DNA of 64,000 bases from Gelatiniphilus marinus (GTDB taxonomy: Bacteria > Bacteroidota > Bacteroidia > Flavobacteriales > Flavobacteriaceae), in the NCBI RefSeq assembly GCF_042678305.1, contig NZ_JBHUDT010000001.1; one strand, written 5' to 3'. A program made the translations under genes and the position numbers. The notes beneath the pieces are model-generated. The model was given only the letters and a program-made list of their open reading frames with translations, was not told the DNA's origin and made no database searches. This document shows, piece after piece, positions 25,041 through 34,233 of the stretch; the first letter of the stretch is position 1, and each line of letters opens with the position of its first letter.

Positions 25041-25075
25041 AAAAGAGGCTGTCTTTTCAAACAGCCTCTTTTTTT
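25041..25075 (+). terminator. Rho-independent terminator after fumC
   Basis: AAAGAGGCTGT pairs with ACAGCCTCTTT across a CTTTTCAA loop and is followed by a run of T. Confidence 0.85.
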
Positions 25076-25161
25076 GGTTGGTTTGCTATCAATTATCCAA
25101 TGTGTTTTAAAAATAAACTAAGGAAAAATCTTCTTCAAATATATTATTTTTTACATTATTA

Positions 25162-25752
25162 TCAATTAACATTTGTTAATGGGCAACCAATTTTTTTTCT
25201 AATCCTGCTTAATTGAACGGGTGTTATACCAAGATAGGATGCTATATGGTGTTGGGAAATCAATGAATCTACATCGGGTATTTGCTTTTTTAACTCCAGA
25301 TATCGCTCTTTAGCGTTTAACGTAATAGATTCAATAATACGTTTTTCGTATTTTATGTAAAGGTACTCTAAAACCTTGGTATATAAAGTCTTAAGATTTG
25401 GTTTAGAATTGCATAAATGCATGGTTTTGTAATAATCTATTTCATAGATTTCACAATCTGTAACAGCTTGAAAAACAAAGGCTGATGGTTTTCTTCTCAT
25501 TAAAGCTGTTAAGGAGGCCGCAAAACTAATTGGCAGGTAAAAACTTTTATTAAATTCTTTTCCGGATTCTGTTATTAAATAAGACCTAACAATACCAGAA
25601 ACAACCATATACGCTTTAGAAGGAACCTCGTTTATTTTTACAATTTCTGTACCTGCTTTGATTATTTTAAAGGTTGATATTTTTTTAATTTCAGAATAGG
25701 TGTCTTCTGAAATTTTTGAAATAGAATTTAAAAACACAAAGTTACTATCCAT
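25162..25752 (-). CDS. Crp/Fnr family transcriptional regulator
   Basis: A 196-residue regulator. The N-terminal ~120 residues form a cyclic-nucleotide-binding-like beta barrel (FKIIKAGTEIVKINEVPSKA, then VVSGIVRSYLI). The C-terminal helix-turn-helix reads SQHHIASYLGITPVQLSRIR. It is of the flavobacterial type with no obvious cAMP-binding arginine motif, so the ligand is unknown. The frame is open upstream to a TTG at 25833, but the ATG at 25752 (MDSNFVFL) gives the family's usual length and is preferred. The neighbours give no clear target. Confidence 0.86.
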   Translation of the reverse strand: MDSNFVFLNSISKISEDTYSEIKKISTFKIIKAGTEIVKINEVPSKAYMVVSGIVRSYLITESGKEFNKSFYLPISFAASLTALMRRKPSAFVFQAVTDCEIYEIDYYKTMHLCNSKPNLKTLYTKVLEYLYIKYEKRIIESITLNAKERYLELKKQIPDVDSLISQHHIASYLGITPVQLSRIRKKIGCPLTNVN

Positions 25753-25876
25753 ATAACAGGGCTTGGTTTTTGGCACTTTACCAAAAATAACATCTTCCGC
25801 CCCATTGGCCAATATATTATCTGCAATTTGCAAATAAACTTGATAATGTGTTTAATAATTAAAAAAACAAGCATTA

Positions 25877-25902
25877 AAAAACCCCGAGTTTTGCTCGGGG
25901 TT
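25877..25902 (-). terminator. Terminator hairpin for the coiled-coil membrane protein gene
   Basis: ACCCCGAG and CTCGGGGT form a GC-rich stem around TTTTG. It is preceded by AAAAA on the top strand, which gives a U-tract for transcription on the minus strand. It lies downstream of the gene at 25929-26813. Confidence 0.75.
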
Positions 25903-25928
25903 ATGCTCTTAAGTGTTATATAATGTGT

Positions 25929-26813
25929 TTACTTTAAGGTAAACTCTGAGCTGGAAACTAAATCTTTTTCGTTAAAAACATTAACGGTATAACGTCCTTT
26001 TTCGAATTTCTCCTTGCCTTTTGATGCTACAAACTCGCAAATGTTAAGACTGCCATTTTCGTAATTAAACTTGCTTATTATGCTGTAGTTTAGTGTTTTA
26101 TCTCCAAACTGCACTTGCTCGTTCGACCCTAAAGTATTGTTTTTTGGGTCTATAACCTGTACATATAATTCTTGATCTCCAGCTTGTACCAAAGCGTTTT
26201 TAGCAACGGTAAAGCACACTCTAATTTTATCTACTCTACTCGCTCTTTCAGTTGGAATTAATTTACCTGAAGTTCTTTCAATTACTCCAAATCCTTTTAA
26301 ACCTACCGTATTTAAAACCGCGGCGTTTTCAACAACTTCGGCTAAAGCGGTGTTTTGCACCAATAAAGAATCTGTAAACATGGTACGCTCTTCTAAGCGC
26401 ACTCTGGTACTGTCTAAAGAGGTTGCCAAGTAAGAGTTCTCTACTCTTAAAGAATCGTTTTGTGCCAACAACACATCCATTTCTTTTTGAAGTGATACAT
26501 ATTTTTGCTTGTACCTCCATAGGCTTTTTACGTTTGTTTCAGATATTTTTAAAGAATCTATTAACCCTTGAATACGCGATCTGGCCTCAATTAAGTTTTG
26601 GTTTGCCACTTCATTTTCTCCAATGGCCTCGTCGTACTGTTTAGCCATGGCGTTTAAATCGTTCATTACCAACTCCTTTTGCTCTGTTAATTCTTTGGTG
26701 TTTTTATCACTTTCGCTTTTTAAATTAAAAGTGTAAAACAATGTTCCTAAAAATAAAACCAAAGCGATTCCTAAAGCCACTTTTAATCCCGTACTACTTT
26801 TGCTATTTTCCAT
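25929..26813 (-). CDS. Membrane-anchored coiled-coil protein, function unknown
   Basis: A 294-residue protein that I recognise only as a conserved flavobacterial type. A single membrane span lies at residues ~11-29 (VALGIALVLFLGTLFYTF). A long coiled coil follows to about residue 165, with many E, K, L and D residues and heptad-like leucines. The C-terminal ~120 residues form a beta-rich globular domain (VDKIRVCFTVAKNAL, YVQVIDPKNNTLG, GRYTVNVFNEKDLV). The topology suggests a cytoplasmic anchor with a periplasmic coiled coil and head domain. Similar proteins are sometimes labelled as chromosome partitioning proteins, which the sequence does not support. Confidence 0.75.
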   Translation of the reverse strand: MENSKSSTGLKVALGIALVLFLGTLFYTFNLKSESDKNTKELTEQKELVMNDLNAMAKQYDEAIGENEVANQNLIEARSRIQGLIDSLKISETNVKSLWRYKQKYVSLQKEMDVLLAQNDSLRVENSYLATSLDSTRVRLEERTMFTDSLLVQNTALAEVVENAAVLNTVGLKGFGVIERTSGKLIPTERASRVDKIRVCFTVAKNALVQAGDQELYVQVIDPKNNTLGSNEQVQFGDKTLNYSIISKFNYENGSLNICEFVASKGKEKFEKGRYTVNVFNEKDLVSSSEFTLK

Positions 26814-26940
26814 AATTATTACTTGTTTTAATTGTTTGTTTGTCTTTTTGTTAATCTTAAATTTTAATACTTAATTTTTTTTATACGTTTAATAAATATT
26901 GATTAATTTTAATATTTTAAACTAAATCCGAAACCCTTAG

Positions 26941-27975
26941 ATGGATAAACTTGTTTTATTTAACAACACCGCGCTTAACAAATTATTAAATAAACGCTCT
27001 GGCGAATCCAAATTTGGCGAACATGTTAAAACCTTAACCAGCATTTCCAATATATACGAACAACTTAAAAATTTGGATGTTGCGTATGTTGTAATTGGTT
27101 TGCCCGAAGATGTTGGCGTTTTCGCAAATGGCGGAAAACCAGGTGCTTCCAGGGCTTGGGAAGCCACAATAAAAATTTTATTAAATATCCAAAGTAATGC
27201 GTTTACCAAGGCAGATGCTGTTTTAATTTTGGGACATTTAGATTTTTCTGACGAATTGTTAGAAGTTTCAAAACTCGACCAAAACAAAAAAAGCAATATA
27301 AAAAAAGCAAGGAAAATTGTAGAGCAAATCGATAAGTACGTGGCCCATATTATGCAGCTTATAGTTGCCTCGGGCAAAAAAGCTATTGTAATTGGCGGCG
27401 GGCACAACAATGCTTATGGCAACATAAAAGGCGCATCGTTGGCATTAAACAAACCTATAAATATTGTGAATTTTGATGCCCATTCAGATTTTAGACCAGA
27501 AGAAGGCAGGCATAGTGGGAATGGGTTTAGTTACGCTTTCGCGGAAGGATTTTTAAAAAATTACTTTGTTTTCGGGTTGCACGAAAACTATACATCTGAT
27601 GGCATTTTTAAAACTTTTAACGAAACAAAATCTTTAAAATACACCACGTTTGAAGATTTAGAAATAAAAGATAAATTAAGTTTTAATGATGCCATGTACC
27701 ATGCCTTAACCCACATATCCAGCAAACCCTATGGGATAGAAATAGATTGCGATGCTATTGAAAACATACCAAGTAGCGCCATGACACCAAGTGGTTTTAG
27801 CGTTAATAAAACCAGGCAGTTCGTCAACTTTTTTGCAAAACATAAAAACGTTACTTATTTGCACATTTGCGAAGCTGTGCCAAAAAAGAAAACCGCAAAT
27901 CTGGTTGGAAAACTCATTACCTATTTAATCACCGATTTTATAAAAGCCAATGCAAGTCGAAATTATTCCGTTTGA
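26941..27975 (+). CDS. hutG: Formimidoylglutamase (arginase/ureohydrolase family)
   Basis: A 344-residue ureohydrolase. The binuclear metal site is intact: GGGHNNAYG near residues 153-161, FDAHSD with Asp179, His181 and Asp183, and IDCDAIE further on. The overall sequence is closest to the HutG formimidoylglutamase group, which converts N-formimidoyl-glutamate to glutamate and formamide in histidine degradation. No other hut genes are in the window, so arginase or agmatinase activity cannot be excluded. The stop overlaps the start of the GNAT gene by 26 bp. A copy of the recurrent 13-mer lies within it, in reverse orientation. Confidence 0.85.
   Translation: MDKLVLFNNTALNKLLNKRSGESKFGEHVKTLTSISNIYEQLKNLDVAYVVIGLPEDVGVFANGGKPGASRAWEATIKILLNIQSNAFTKADAVLILGHLDFSDELLEVSKLDQNKKSNIKKARKIVEQIDKYVAHIMQLIVASGKKAIVIGGGHNNAYGNIKGASLALNKPINIVNFDAHSDFRPEEGRHSGNGFSYAFAEGFLKNYFVFGLHENYTSDGIFKTFNETKSLKYTTFEDLEIKDKLSFNDAMYHALTHISSKPYGIEIDCDAIENIPSSAMTPSGFSVNKTRQFVNFFAKHKNVTYLHICEAVPKKKTANLVGKLITYLITDFIKANASRNYSV
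27534..27546 (-). repeat. Recurrent 13-mer TTCCGCGAAAGCG, copy 4 (reverse)
   Basis: The top strand reads CGCTTTCGCGGAA within hutG, encoding the AFAE part of SYAFAEGF. Confidence 0.6.
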
Positions 27976-28414
27976 TAAAAAATATTCTAAAGACTTTTAC
28001 GAGCTAAACATTGAATGGTTACAAACTTATTTTTACGTTGAAGCTTTAGATGAAGCCGTTTTACGCAAGCCCGAAACACACATAATAAATAAAGGTGGCC
28101 ATATTTTTTTTGCAAAACTAGATACTGAAATTGTTGGTACAGCAGCCTTAATGCCATTTGGAAATGATGGCGTATTCGAACTTACAAAAATGGCCGTTTC
28201 ACCAAAGTACCGTGGTTTAAAATTAGGGCAGCAACTAATGCAATATTGTATAGATTTCGCAAAATCTATGGAATTGCCCAAGCTTATACTCTACTCTAGC
28301 ACCAAACTGGAAAACGCTATTTATATTTACAGAAAATACGGGTTTTTAGAGATTGCTATAGAGCCCAATAGCCCGTATAAACGTAGTGATATTAAAATGG
28401 AATTGGTATTTTAA
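27950..28414 (+). CDS. GNAT-family N-acetyltransferase
   Basis: A 154-residue acetyltransferase. The acetyl-CoA-binding region is visible as MAVSPKYRGLKLGQQLMQYC (the R/Q-x-x-G-x-G/A loop appears here as RGLKLG). It is preceded by beta strands carrying VGTAALMPFG, and LYSSTKLENAIYIYRKYGFLE completes the fold. The acceptor is unknown. The gene starts inside the end of hutG (26-bp overlap, different frame), so the two are co-transcribed and probably translationally coupled. A joint role in amino acid metabolism is inference. Confidence 0.87.
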   Translation: MQVEIIPFDKKYSKDFYELNIEWLQTYFYVEALDEAVLRKPETHIINKGGHIFFAKLDTEIVGTAALMPFGNDGVFELTKMAVSPKYRGLKLGQQLMQYCIDFAKSMELPKLILYSSTKLENAIYIYRKYGFLEIAIEPNSPYKRSDIKMELVF

Positions 28415-28494
28415 TTCACAAAAAGACCTGTAAGGGTTTTAATCCCGAATTGTTGGTACTTGCAGGTCTAGGTTCGTAAAATTTATTATGTTTT

Positions 28495-30660
28495 CTATTC
28501 TGTAACTCCTTCCAAATCCAGCATAAAGGCGTAGTTTAAAGCTATTCTTTTGTAGCGCTCAAAACGTCCAGATGCACCGCCATGGCCTGTTTCCATGTCG
28601 CAATACATGGCCAATAGATTGTTGTCTGTTTTTAAATCACGTAATTTTGCAATCCATTTTGCAGGCTCCCAATATTGCACTTGGCTATCCCAATACCCGG
28701 TTGTAATTAAAATATTGGGGTAATCTTTGGCTTCCACATTATCGTATGGCGAATAGGATTTCATATAATTATAATACTCCTTATTTTTAGGATTTCCCCA
28801 TTCATCAAACTCAAAAGTAGTTAGCGGGATGGTTTCATCCAGCATGGTTGAAACAACATCAACAAAAGGAACTGCGGCAATAACACCATTCCACATATTG
28901 GGTTCCATATTTAAAACAGCACCCATTAATAATCCGCCTGCCGATCCGCCGTAAGCGTATAAATGATTGCTAGATGTAAACTTTTCATCTATTAAAAACT
29001 TACCCGCATTTATAAAATCGGTAAATGTATTTTTCTTTTTTAGCAATTTTCCGTTTTCGTACCAATCTCTTCCCATTTCTTGTCCGCCTCGAATATGGGC
29101 AATGGCATAAACAAACCCTCTGTCGAGCAAACTTAAACGCGTAGAACTAAATGTGGGTTCCATACTATTTCCGTAAGAACCATAGGCATAAAGTAATAAT
29201 GGGTTTTTGCCATTTTTTTCAAGCCCTTTTTTATAAACTAAAGACACTGGTATTTTTGTACCGTCTGTAGCCGTTGCGAATAAACGTTCAGATGTATAAT
29301 TATCTATGGCAAAAGAAGTGTCAACAACTTCATCTTGCTTTAACAGCACTTTCTTTTTATTAGCCATATTATACTCAAATGTGCTGTTTGGAGTGGTAAG
29401 CGAGCTGTACCTGTAGCGTAAAACATCGGTATCAAAATCCAAATTAGAGGTTGTTGCGGCATAATAAGCTGGATCGTTAAAAGGAATGTAATGGTCGTCT
29501 GTTCCGTCCCATTTCATTACCCTAATGTTCCGTAAGCCATCTTTTCGCTCTTGGGCTACTAAATAGTTTTCAAACAAATCCATGCCTTGAAAAAATACGT
29601 TATCGCGATGCGGAATAACATCAACCCAATGCTCTTTTTCGGTTTTGTTTACCGGGGTTTTAACGAGTTTGAAGTTTTTGGCATTGTAATTTGTTCTTAT
29701 ATAGAAATGATTTTTATAATGATCGATGGTATATTCTAAATTATTGGCTCTGGGCTGAATCACTTTCCACTCACCGTTGGGCGTGTTGGCATCTAAAACC
29801 CTAAATTCTGTGGATAAGGTTTGAAAGCTACCAATAACCAGATAAGCATCAGATTTTGTTTTGCCAACGCCACATCTAAATGTGTCGTCTTTTTCTTCGT
29901 AAACCACCACATCTTCAGATTGATTGGTGCCAATAGTATGTTTTACAATTTTATTTTGACGCAAGGTCTGTGGGTCTTTAGTGGTATAGAATACGGTTTT
30001 TCCGTCGTTAGCCCAAGTGGCACTTCCGCCTGTATTACTAAGGTTTTCTTTTAAGATCTCTCCTGTTTCCAAATTCTTAAAGTAAATGGTGTATTGGCGT
30101 CTTGAAACGGTATCTATAGCAAAGGCTAGCATTTTATTGTCCGGACTTACCGATTGCCCGCCAAAGCCATAATATGCATAATCTTTAGCCATTTCTGGAC
30201 CATGGAGCATAATTTCTTCTTTAGCATCTTTTTCTAATTTTTTTCTGCAATACAAAGGGTAATCTGCACCTTTTTCAAAACGTGTGTAATACGAATAACC
30301 GTTATTGTTTACAGGTACCGATAGATCGTCCTTTTTTATACGCCCAACAATCTCGTTAAAAAGTTTTTCCTGAAACGCTTTAGTATGCGCCATGGCTTTG
30401 TTTAAATACTCGTTTTCATCATTTAGGTAATTTAGCACTTCTTGGGTTTGGGCATCTGGTGTTTCGGCATTTTTTTGTTCGTCGCTTAAACGCATCCAAA
30501 AATAGTTATCTATTCGGGTATCGCCATGTATGGTTAATTCTTTAGGTATTTTTTTAGCAACTGGAGCTTCGATAGCCAGGTGCGGCCTTTCGGTTTCGTT
30601 TGATTTACAAGATGAAAGCATTAGCGATACAGTTAAAAAAGCGTAGATATAAGGTTTCAT
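28495..30660 (-). CDS. S9 family prolyl oligopeptidase / oligopeptidase B-like lipoprotein
   Basis: A 721-residue serine peptidase. A lipoprotein signal ends at Cys18 (LMLSSCKSNE). An N-terminal seven-bladed propeller covers roughly residues 80-430. An alpha/beta-hydrolase domain follows with catalytic Ser573 (YGGSAGGLLMG), Asp658 (GYWDSQVQYW) and His693 (TGHGGASGRF). It resembles protease II/oligopeptidase B, which cleaves short peptides after basic residues, but specificity cannot be fixed from sequence. The lipid anchor places it in the periplasm. An imperfect inverted repeat (GACCTGTAAG ... CTTGCAGGTC, about 28427-28469) downstream may be a terminator. Confidence 0.93.
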   Translation of the reverse strand: MKPYIYAFLTVSLMLSSCKSNETERPHLAIEAPVAKKIPKELTIHGDTRIDNYFWMRLSDEQKNAETPDAQTQEVLNYLNDENEYLNKAMAHTKAFQEKLFNEIVGRIKKDDLSVPVNNNGYSYYTRFEKGADYPLYCRKKLEKDAKEEIMLHGPEMAKDYAYYGFGGQSVSPDNKMLAFAIDTVSRRQYTIYFKNLETGEILKENLSNTGGSATWANDGKTVFYTTKDPQTLRQNKIVKHTIGTNQSEDVVVYEEKDDTFRCGVGKTKSDAYLVIGSFQTLSTEFRVLDANTPNGEWKVIQPRANNLEYTIDHYKNHFYIRTNYNAKNFKLVKTPVNKTEKEHWVDVIPHRDNVFFQGMDLFENYLVAQERKDGLRNIRVMKWDGTDDHYIPFNDPAYYAATTSNLDFDTDVLRYRYSSLTTPNSTFEYNMANKKKVLLKQDEVVDTSFAIDNYTSERLFATATDGTKIPVSLVYKKGLEKNGKNPLLLYAYGSYGNSMEPTFSSTRLSLLDRGFVYAIAHIRGGQEMGRDWYENGKLLKKKNTFTDFINAGKFLIDEKFTSSNHLYAYGGSAGGLLMGAVLNMEPNMWNGVIAAVPFVDVVSTMLDETIPLTTFEFDEWGNPKNKEYYNYMKSYSPYDNVEAKDYPNILITTGYWDSQVQYWEPAKWIAKLRDLKTDNNLLAMYCDMETGHGGASGRFERYKRIALNYAFMLDLEGVTE

Positions 30661-30746
30661 AGAGATTGTTTTTTATTGAGTGTAAAGGAATGTAAAAAAG
30701 TTTTACGAAATAGGTTATCATTAAAAATTAACAGAATAAGCGCAAC

Positions 30747-31925
30747 CTATTCTAGCTGCCTGCGCTTTTTTTCTTTACGCAATAAATTTAGCTCTCTGCT
30801 TGTTTGCCCTGCAACCGATGTGTTTTCTTCGGCACGTCTAATCAAATAAGGCATCACATCCCTTACTGGGCCAAAGGGCATGTACTTAGCCACATTATAG
30901 CCTTTGGCGGCCAAATTATAACTAATATGGTCGCTCATGCCATATAATTGTCCAAACCACACATGCGGATCGTTATTTTGCAAACCCCGTTCTTGCATGA
31001 GTTGCATTAGCAAATACGAGCTCTCTTCGTTATGGGTTCCCGAAAACAAAGAAATATCGTTTAAGTTATCTAAAACATATTTTAGGCCTTTGTTAAAATT
31101 ATTGTCGGTAGCTTTTTTGTTCTCGCAAATAGGTGTTGGATAACCTTTTTCTTGGGCACGTTCGTTTTCTTTTTCCATATAGGCACCCCGTACTAACTTA
31201 TACCCTAAATAAAACCCATTTTTTTTTGCAAAGGCATGCTGCTGCTTTAAAAACTCTAACCTATCGTGCCTGTACATTTGCAAGGTGTTAAAAACAACCG
31301 GTTTTTCGGTATTGTATTTTTGCATCATTTGGGTTACCAAATTATCGGCAGCGTCTTGTATCCAGCTTTCTTCGGCATCAACCAAAATGGCAATGTTGTT
31401 TTCCTTAGATTTTTTGCAAACGGTATCAAATCTATCAACCACCCTAAACCATTCCTGGTGCTCCTCGGTAGTTAAAGCTTCGCCTCTGCTTATTTTTTCG
31501 TACAGGTAAAAACGCCCAAAAGCTGTAGGTTTAAATACGGCAATAGGTATGGCATCGATTTCTTTTGCAAAATCTATGATTTTAAGAACCATACGTTTTG
31601 CAGCATCAAATTGGGTAACTTTGGTTACTCGTTCAACTGAATAATCTAAAACAGAACTCACGCCTTTTTCGTACATTTTATCAATAACAGGCAAGCAATC
31701 ATATTCATTTACACCACCGCAAAAATGATCGAAAACGGTAGAGCGAATAAGCCCTTCTACAGGTAAACGGGCTTTTATTGCAAAGTTTGTTGCGGCAGTT
31801 CCTATTTTTACCAGTGGCTCAATAGATATCATTTTAAACAGAAAATATGCACGTTCTAATTCAGAATCGTTTTTAAGGGCAAAAGCTATTTCTGTATTTT
31901 CAAAAATAAGATCGGTTTTTTGCAT
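30747..31925 (-). CDS. Proline dehydrogenase
   Basis: A 392-residue monofunctional PRODH. It oxidises proline to pyrroline-5-carboxylate with FAD. Key segments are RSTVFDHFCGG, the barrel strand AIPIAVFKPTAFGRF, ILVDAEESW, YKLVRGAYMEKENERA and the C-terminal YMPFGPVRDVMPYLIRRAEEN, which contains the substrate-binding RR pair. There is no P5C dehydrogenase domain, so the partner is encoded elsewhere. A -7 box (TATATTTG on the minus strand) lies 18 bp upstream. It is divergent from aroB. Confidence 0.95.
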   Translation of the reverse strand: MQKTDLIFENTEIAFALKNDSELERAYFLFKMISIEPLVKIGTAATNFAIKARLPVEGLIRSTVFDHFCGGVNEYDCLPVIDKMYEKGVSSVLDYSVERVTKVTQFDAAKRMVLKIIDFAKEIDAIPIAVFKPTAFGRFYLYEKISRGEALTTEEHQEWFRVVDRFDTVCKKSKENNIAILVDAEESWIQDAADNLVTQMMQKYNTEKPVVFNTLQMYRHDRLEFLKQQHAFAKKNGFYLGYKLVRGAYMEKENERAQEKGYPTPICENKKATDNNFNKGLKYVLDNLNDISLFSGTHNEESSYLLMQLMQERGLQNNDPHVWFGQLYGMSDHISYNLAAKGYNVAKYMPFGPVRDVMPYLIRRAEENTSVAGQTSRELNLLRKEKKRRQLE

Positions 31926-31942
31926 TTACTTAAAATTTTACG

Positions 31943-31950
31943 CAAATATA
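31943..31950 (-). promoter_or_regulatory. Bacteroidota -7 promoter box for proline dehydrogenase
   Basis: CAAATATA on the top strand is TATATTTG on the minus strand, a TAnnTTTG match 17 bp upstream of the start codon. No -33 element was recognised. Confidence 0.4.
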
Positions 31951-32023
31951 ATTAAGAGTTCTTTATCATTTTATAAAAAAAACTCCTTAATTTCACGGCT
32001 TAAATTAACAGCTATATTTTTTC

Positions 32024-33091
32024 ATGAAATCCATTAAAGCTAACCATTCTACCATTCATTTCAATCAATATTGCTATCCTGCACTAAATAAGCATATTAA
32101 AGAAAATAATTTTTCTAAAATATTTATTTTAGTTGACGAGAATACGCATACACATTGTTTGGCAAATTTTCTAGCAAGACTAGAAACCAATTTGGTTATT
32201 GAAATTATAGAAATTGAAGCTGGCGAAGCCCACAAAACCATTGATACTTGTTCTGGTGTCTGGAATACGCTCTCTGAATTAGATGCCGACAGGAAAAGCC
32301 TGCTTATAAATGTTGGAGGCGGCGTTGTTACAGATTTGGGCGGTTTTGTGGCTTCTACCTTTAAACGAGGCATTGCGTACATAAATGTGCCAACCTCTTT
32401 ACTGGCCATGGTTGATGCCTCGGTTGGCGGGAAAACAGGGGTGGATTTGGGCTATTTAAAAAATCAAATTGGTGTTATAAGCACGCCCCATTTAGTTTTG
32501 ATTGATAGTACTTTTTTAAAAACACTTCCTGAAAACCAAATGCGGTCTGGATTAGCCGAAATGCTAAAACACGGCTTGATTAGCGATGAAAAGTATTGGA
32601 ATAAATTTAAGGATTTATCGACATTGACCATAGAAGAATTAGACGGGTTGATTTATGAGTCGGTTATCATAAAAAAAGAGGTAGTAGAGCAAGACCCTTT
32701 TGAAGAGGGTCTTAGAAAAACACTAAATTTTGGGCATACACTAGGGCACGCTATAGAATCATATTTTTTAAGCAACCCTGACAAAAAGGAGCTTTTGCAC
32801 GGTGAGGCCATTGTTGTTGGAATGATTTTGGCCAGTTATATCTCTACCCAACTGGTAGGCTTCCCAAGAAAAACAACCGATGAAATAAAAAAATTACTGT
32901 TGGCACATTACCCAAAGGTAACCATTAGCAAAAGCGAGTACCAAAACATTATAGACCTTTTGAAATACGATAAGAAAAACAACCACGGCAATATTAATTT
33001 TGTGCTGCTTAAACACATTGGCAAACCCCAAACAGACTGTTTAGTGGCTGATGATATTATAATAGACGCTTTTGATTTTTATTCGAGCTAA
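32024..33091 (+). CDS. aroB: 3-dehydroquinate synthase
   Basis: A 355-residue AroB that converts DAHP to 3-dehydroquinate in the shikimate pathway. Hallmarks are the NAD-binding NVGGGVVTDLGGFVAST, then YINVPTSLLAMVDASVGGKT, the metal and substrate residues in LRKTLNFGHTLGHAIES, and LLHGEAIVVGM with another metal-binding His. All are intact and length is normal. The small conserved gene at 33154 follows and may share its transcript. Confidence 0.97.
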   Translation: MKSIKANHSTIHFNQYCYPALNKHIKENNFSKIFILVDENTHTHCLANFLARLETNLVIEIIEIEAGEAHKTIDTCSGVWNTLSELDADRKSLLINVGGGVVTDLGGFVASTFKRGIAYINVPTSLLAMVDASVGGKTGVDLGYLKNQIGVISTPHLVLIDSTFLKTLPENQMRSGLAEMLKHGLISDEKYWNKFKDLSTLTIEELDGLIYESVIIKKEVVEQDPFEEGLRKTLNFGHTLGHAIESYFLSNPDKKELLHGEAIVVGMILASYISTQLVGFPRKTTDEIKKLLLAHYPKVTISKSEYQNIIDLLKYDKKNNHGNINFVLLKHIGKPQTDCLVADDIIIDAFDFYSS

Positions 33092-33153
33092 ACAATTTTT
33101 TTGTAATTTTATAAAACGGCAAATAAATATAATTTTCAACCAAAATTTTTAAT

Positions 33154-33456
33154 ATGCAAAGAATTATAGTTGATTACAAAAAATTGAAACCTGAAGTTTT
33201 AAAGCTTTTAACAGAACGATTTCCAGACGGTTATGGCGACGACGATATTATAACTTTTGACAATCACAGAAACGAAACCATTGAGGCCATTGAAATTAAA
33301 ACACCCGATGCTATATACTTGGTTAAAGTAAGCAGCAAATTGCATTATACAATGACCAATTTTGATCATGACAACATCGCGCTAGACAACCTGGGCCATG
33401 TTGTAATTGAAGACAAAATTGAATCGGCTGTTTTTAAAGAAGACGAAGAGGAATAA
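33154..33456 (+). CDS. Conserved hypothetical protein, 100 residues
   Basis: A small soluble, acidic protein with no motif I can name. It has an alternating alpha/beta appearance: MQRIIVDYKKLKPEVLKLL is a likely strand and helix, an acidic loop GYGDDDIITF follows, and the tail is very acidic (FKEDEEE). Similar proteins occur in flavobacterial genomes as hypotheticals. There is no signal peptide or membrane span. It lies between aroB and the CpsB-like phosphatase gene (30 bp to the latter). Confidence 0.75.
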   Translation: MQRIIVDYKKLKPEVLKLLTERFPDGYGDDDIITFDNHRNETIEAIEIKTPDAIYLVKVSSKLHYTMTNFDHDNIALDNLGHVVIEDKIESAVFKEDEEE

Positions 33457-33486
33457 AGCCTTAATTTAAGCTATACCAATTAGCTC

Positions 33487-34233
33487 ATGCTCCAATTTTT
33501 TACAAAAAAAACTTTCCTTAAAGATTTACTTGATGGTTTTGTTGACATGCACTCCCATATTTTACCAGGAATTGATGATGGCGCAAAAAGCATAGCAGAA
33601 TCTATAGACTTGATAGCAGGCCTGCAAGCATTGGGCGTTAAGCAATTTATGCCCACTCCACACGTGATGCAGGATTTTTACCCCAATAACGATGAAACAA
33701 TTGGCAATGCCTACCAGCAACTGCTATATGCTTTAGATGCTAAAACACGTTCTGAAATTACCATTAATCCAGCTGCAGAATATATGCTGGACGATAATTT
33801 CCTGAAACAATTGGAAACCCAGGAAATGTTTACGCTTAAAGGACATTATTTATTGATTGAAATGTCTTATTTTCAGCCACCAATCAATCTTGAGGAAATT
33901 ATATACAAAATTAAAACAAAAGGTTATTTTCCTATTTTGGCACATCCAGAGCGCTACTCGTTTTATCATAATGCAAAAGAACAATATTTAAAAATGAAAC
34001 AATTGGGATGTTTTTTTCAGCTTAACATGCTATCGTTAAGTGCACATTACGGTAAAAATGTGGAGAAAGCGGCAAACTACTTAATTGAAAATGATTTGAT
34101 TGATTTTATTGCAACCGATACGCATAACCTTAACCATATAAAAAAGCTTTCTAACTTAACCCTTAACAAGGGTTTGGCTAAAAAGCTTCCTGCTATTATT
34201 GAGAAAACCTGTAGTACGTTTTCTGTTATTTAG
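33487..34233 (+). CDS. CpsB/CapC-type protein-tyrosine phosphatase (PHP family)
   Basis: A 248-residue metal-dependent phosphatase. The PHP-fold signature DMHSHILPGIDDGAKS is at residues 20-35 (His22, His24, Asp30). Further metal ligands are visible in TPHVMQDF, LAHPERYSF and the C-terminal IATDTHNLNH. CpsB-type enzymes dephosphorylate the C-terminal tyrosine cluster of Wzc/CpsD kinases and so tune capsule polymer length. The kinase gene lies immediately next to it on the other strand, and the two stop codons overlap by 4 bp. This is tail-to-tail pairing of opposing activities. Confidence 0.92.
   Translation: MLQFFTKKTFLKDLLDGFVDMHSHILPGIDDGAKSIAESIDLIAGLQALGVKQFMPTPHVMQDFYPNNDETIGNAYQQLLYALDAKTRSEITINPAAEYMLDDNFLKQLETQEMFTLKGHYLLIEMSYFQPPINLEEIIYKIKTKGYFPILAHPERYSFYHNAKEQYLKMKQLGCFFQLNMLSLSAHYGKNVEKAANYLIENDLIDFIATDTHNLNHIKKLSNLTLNKGLAKKLPAIIEKTCSTFSVI

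Noticed and set aside
25753..25833. Upstream TTG start of the Crp/Fnr regulator
   Set aside because: It would add 27 residues that do not match the family; ATG 25752 gives the normal length.
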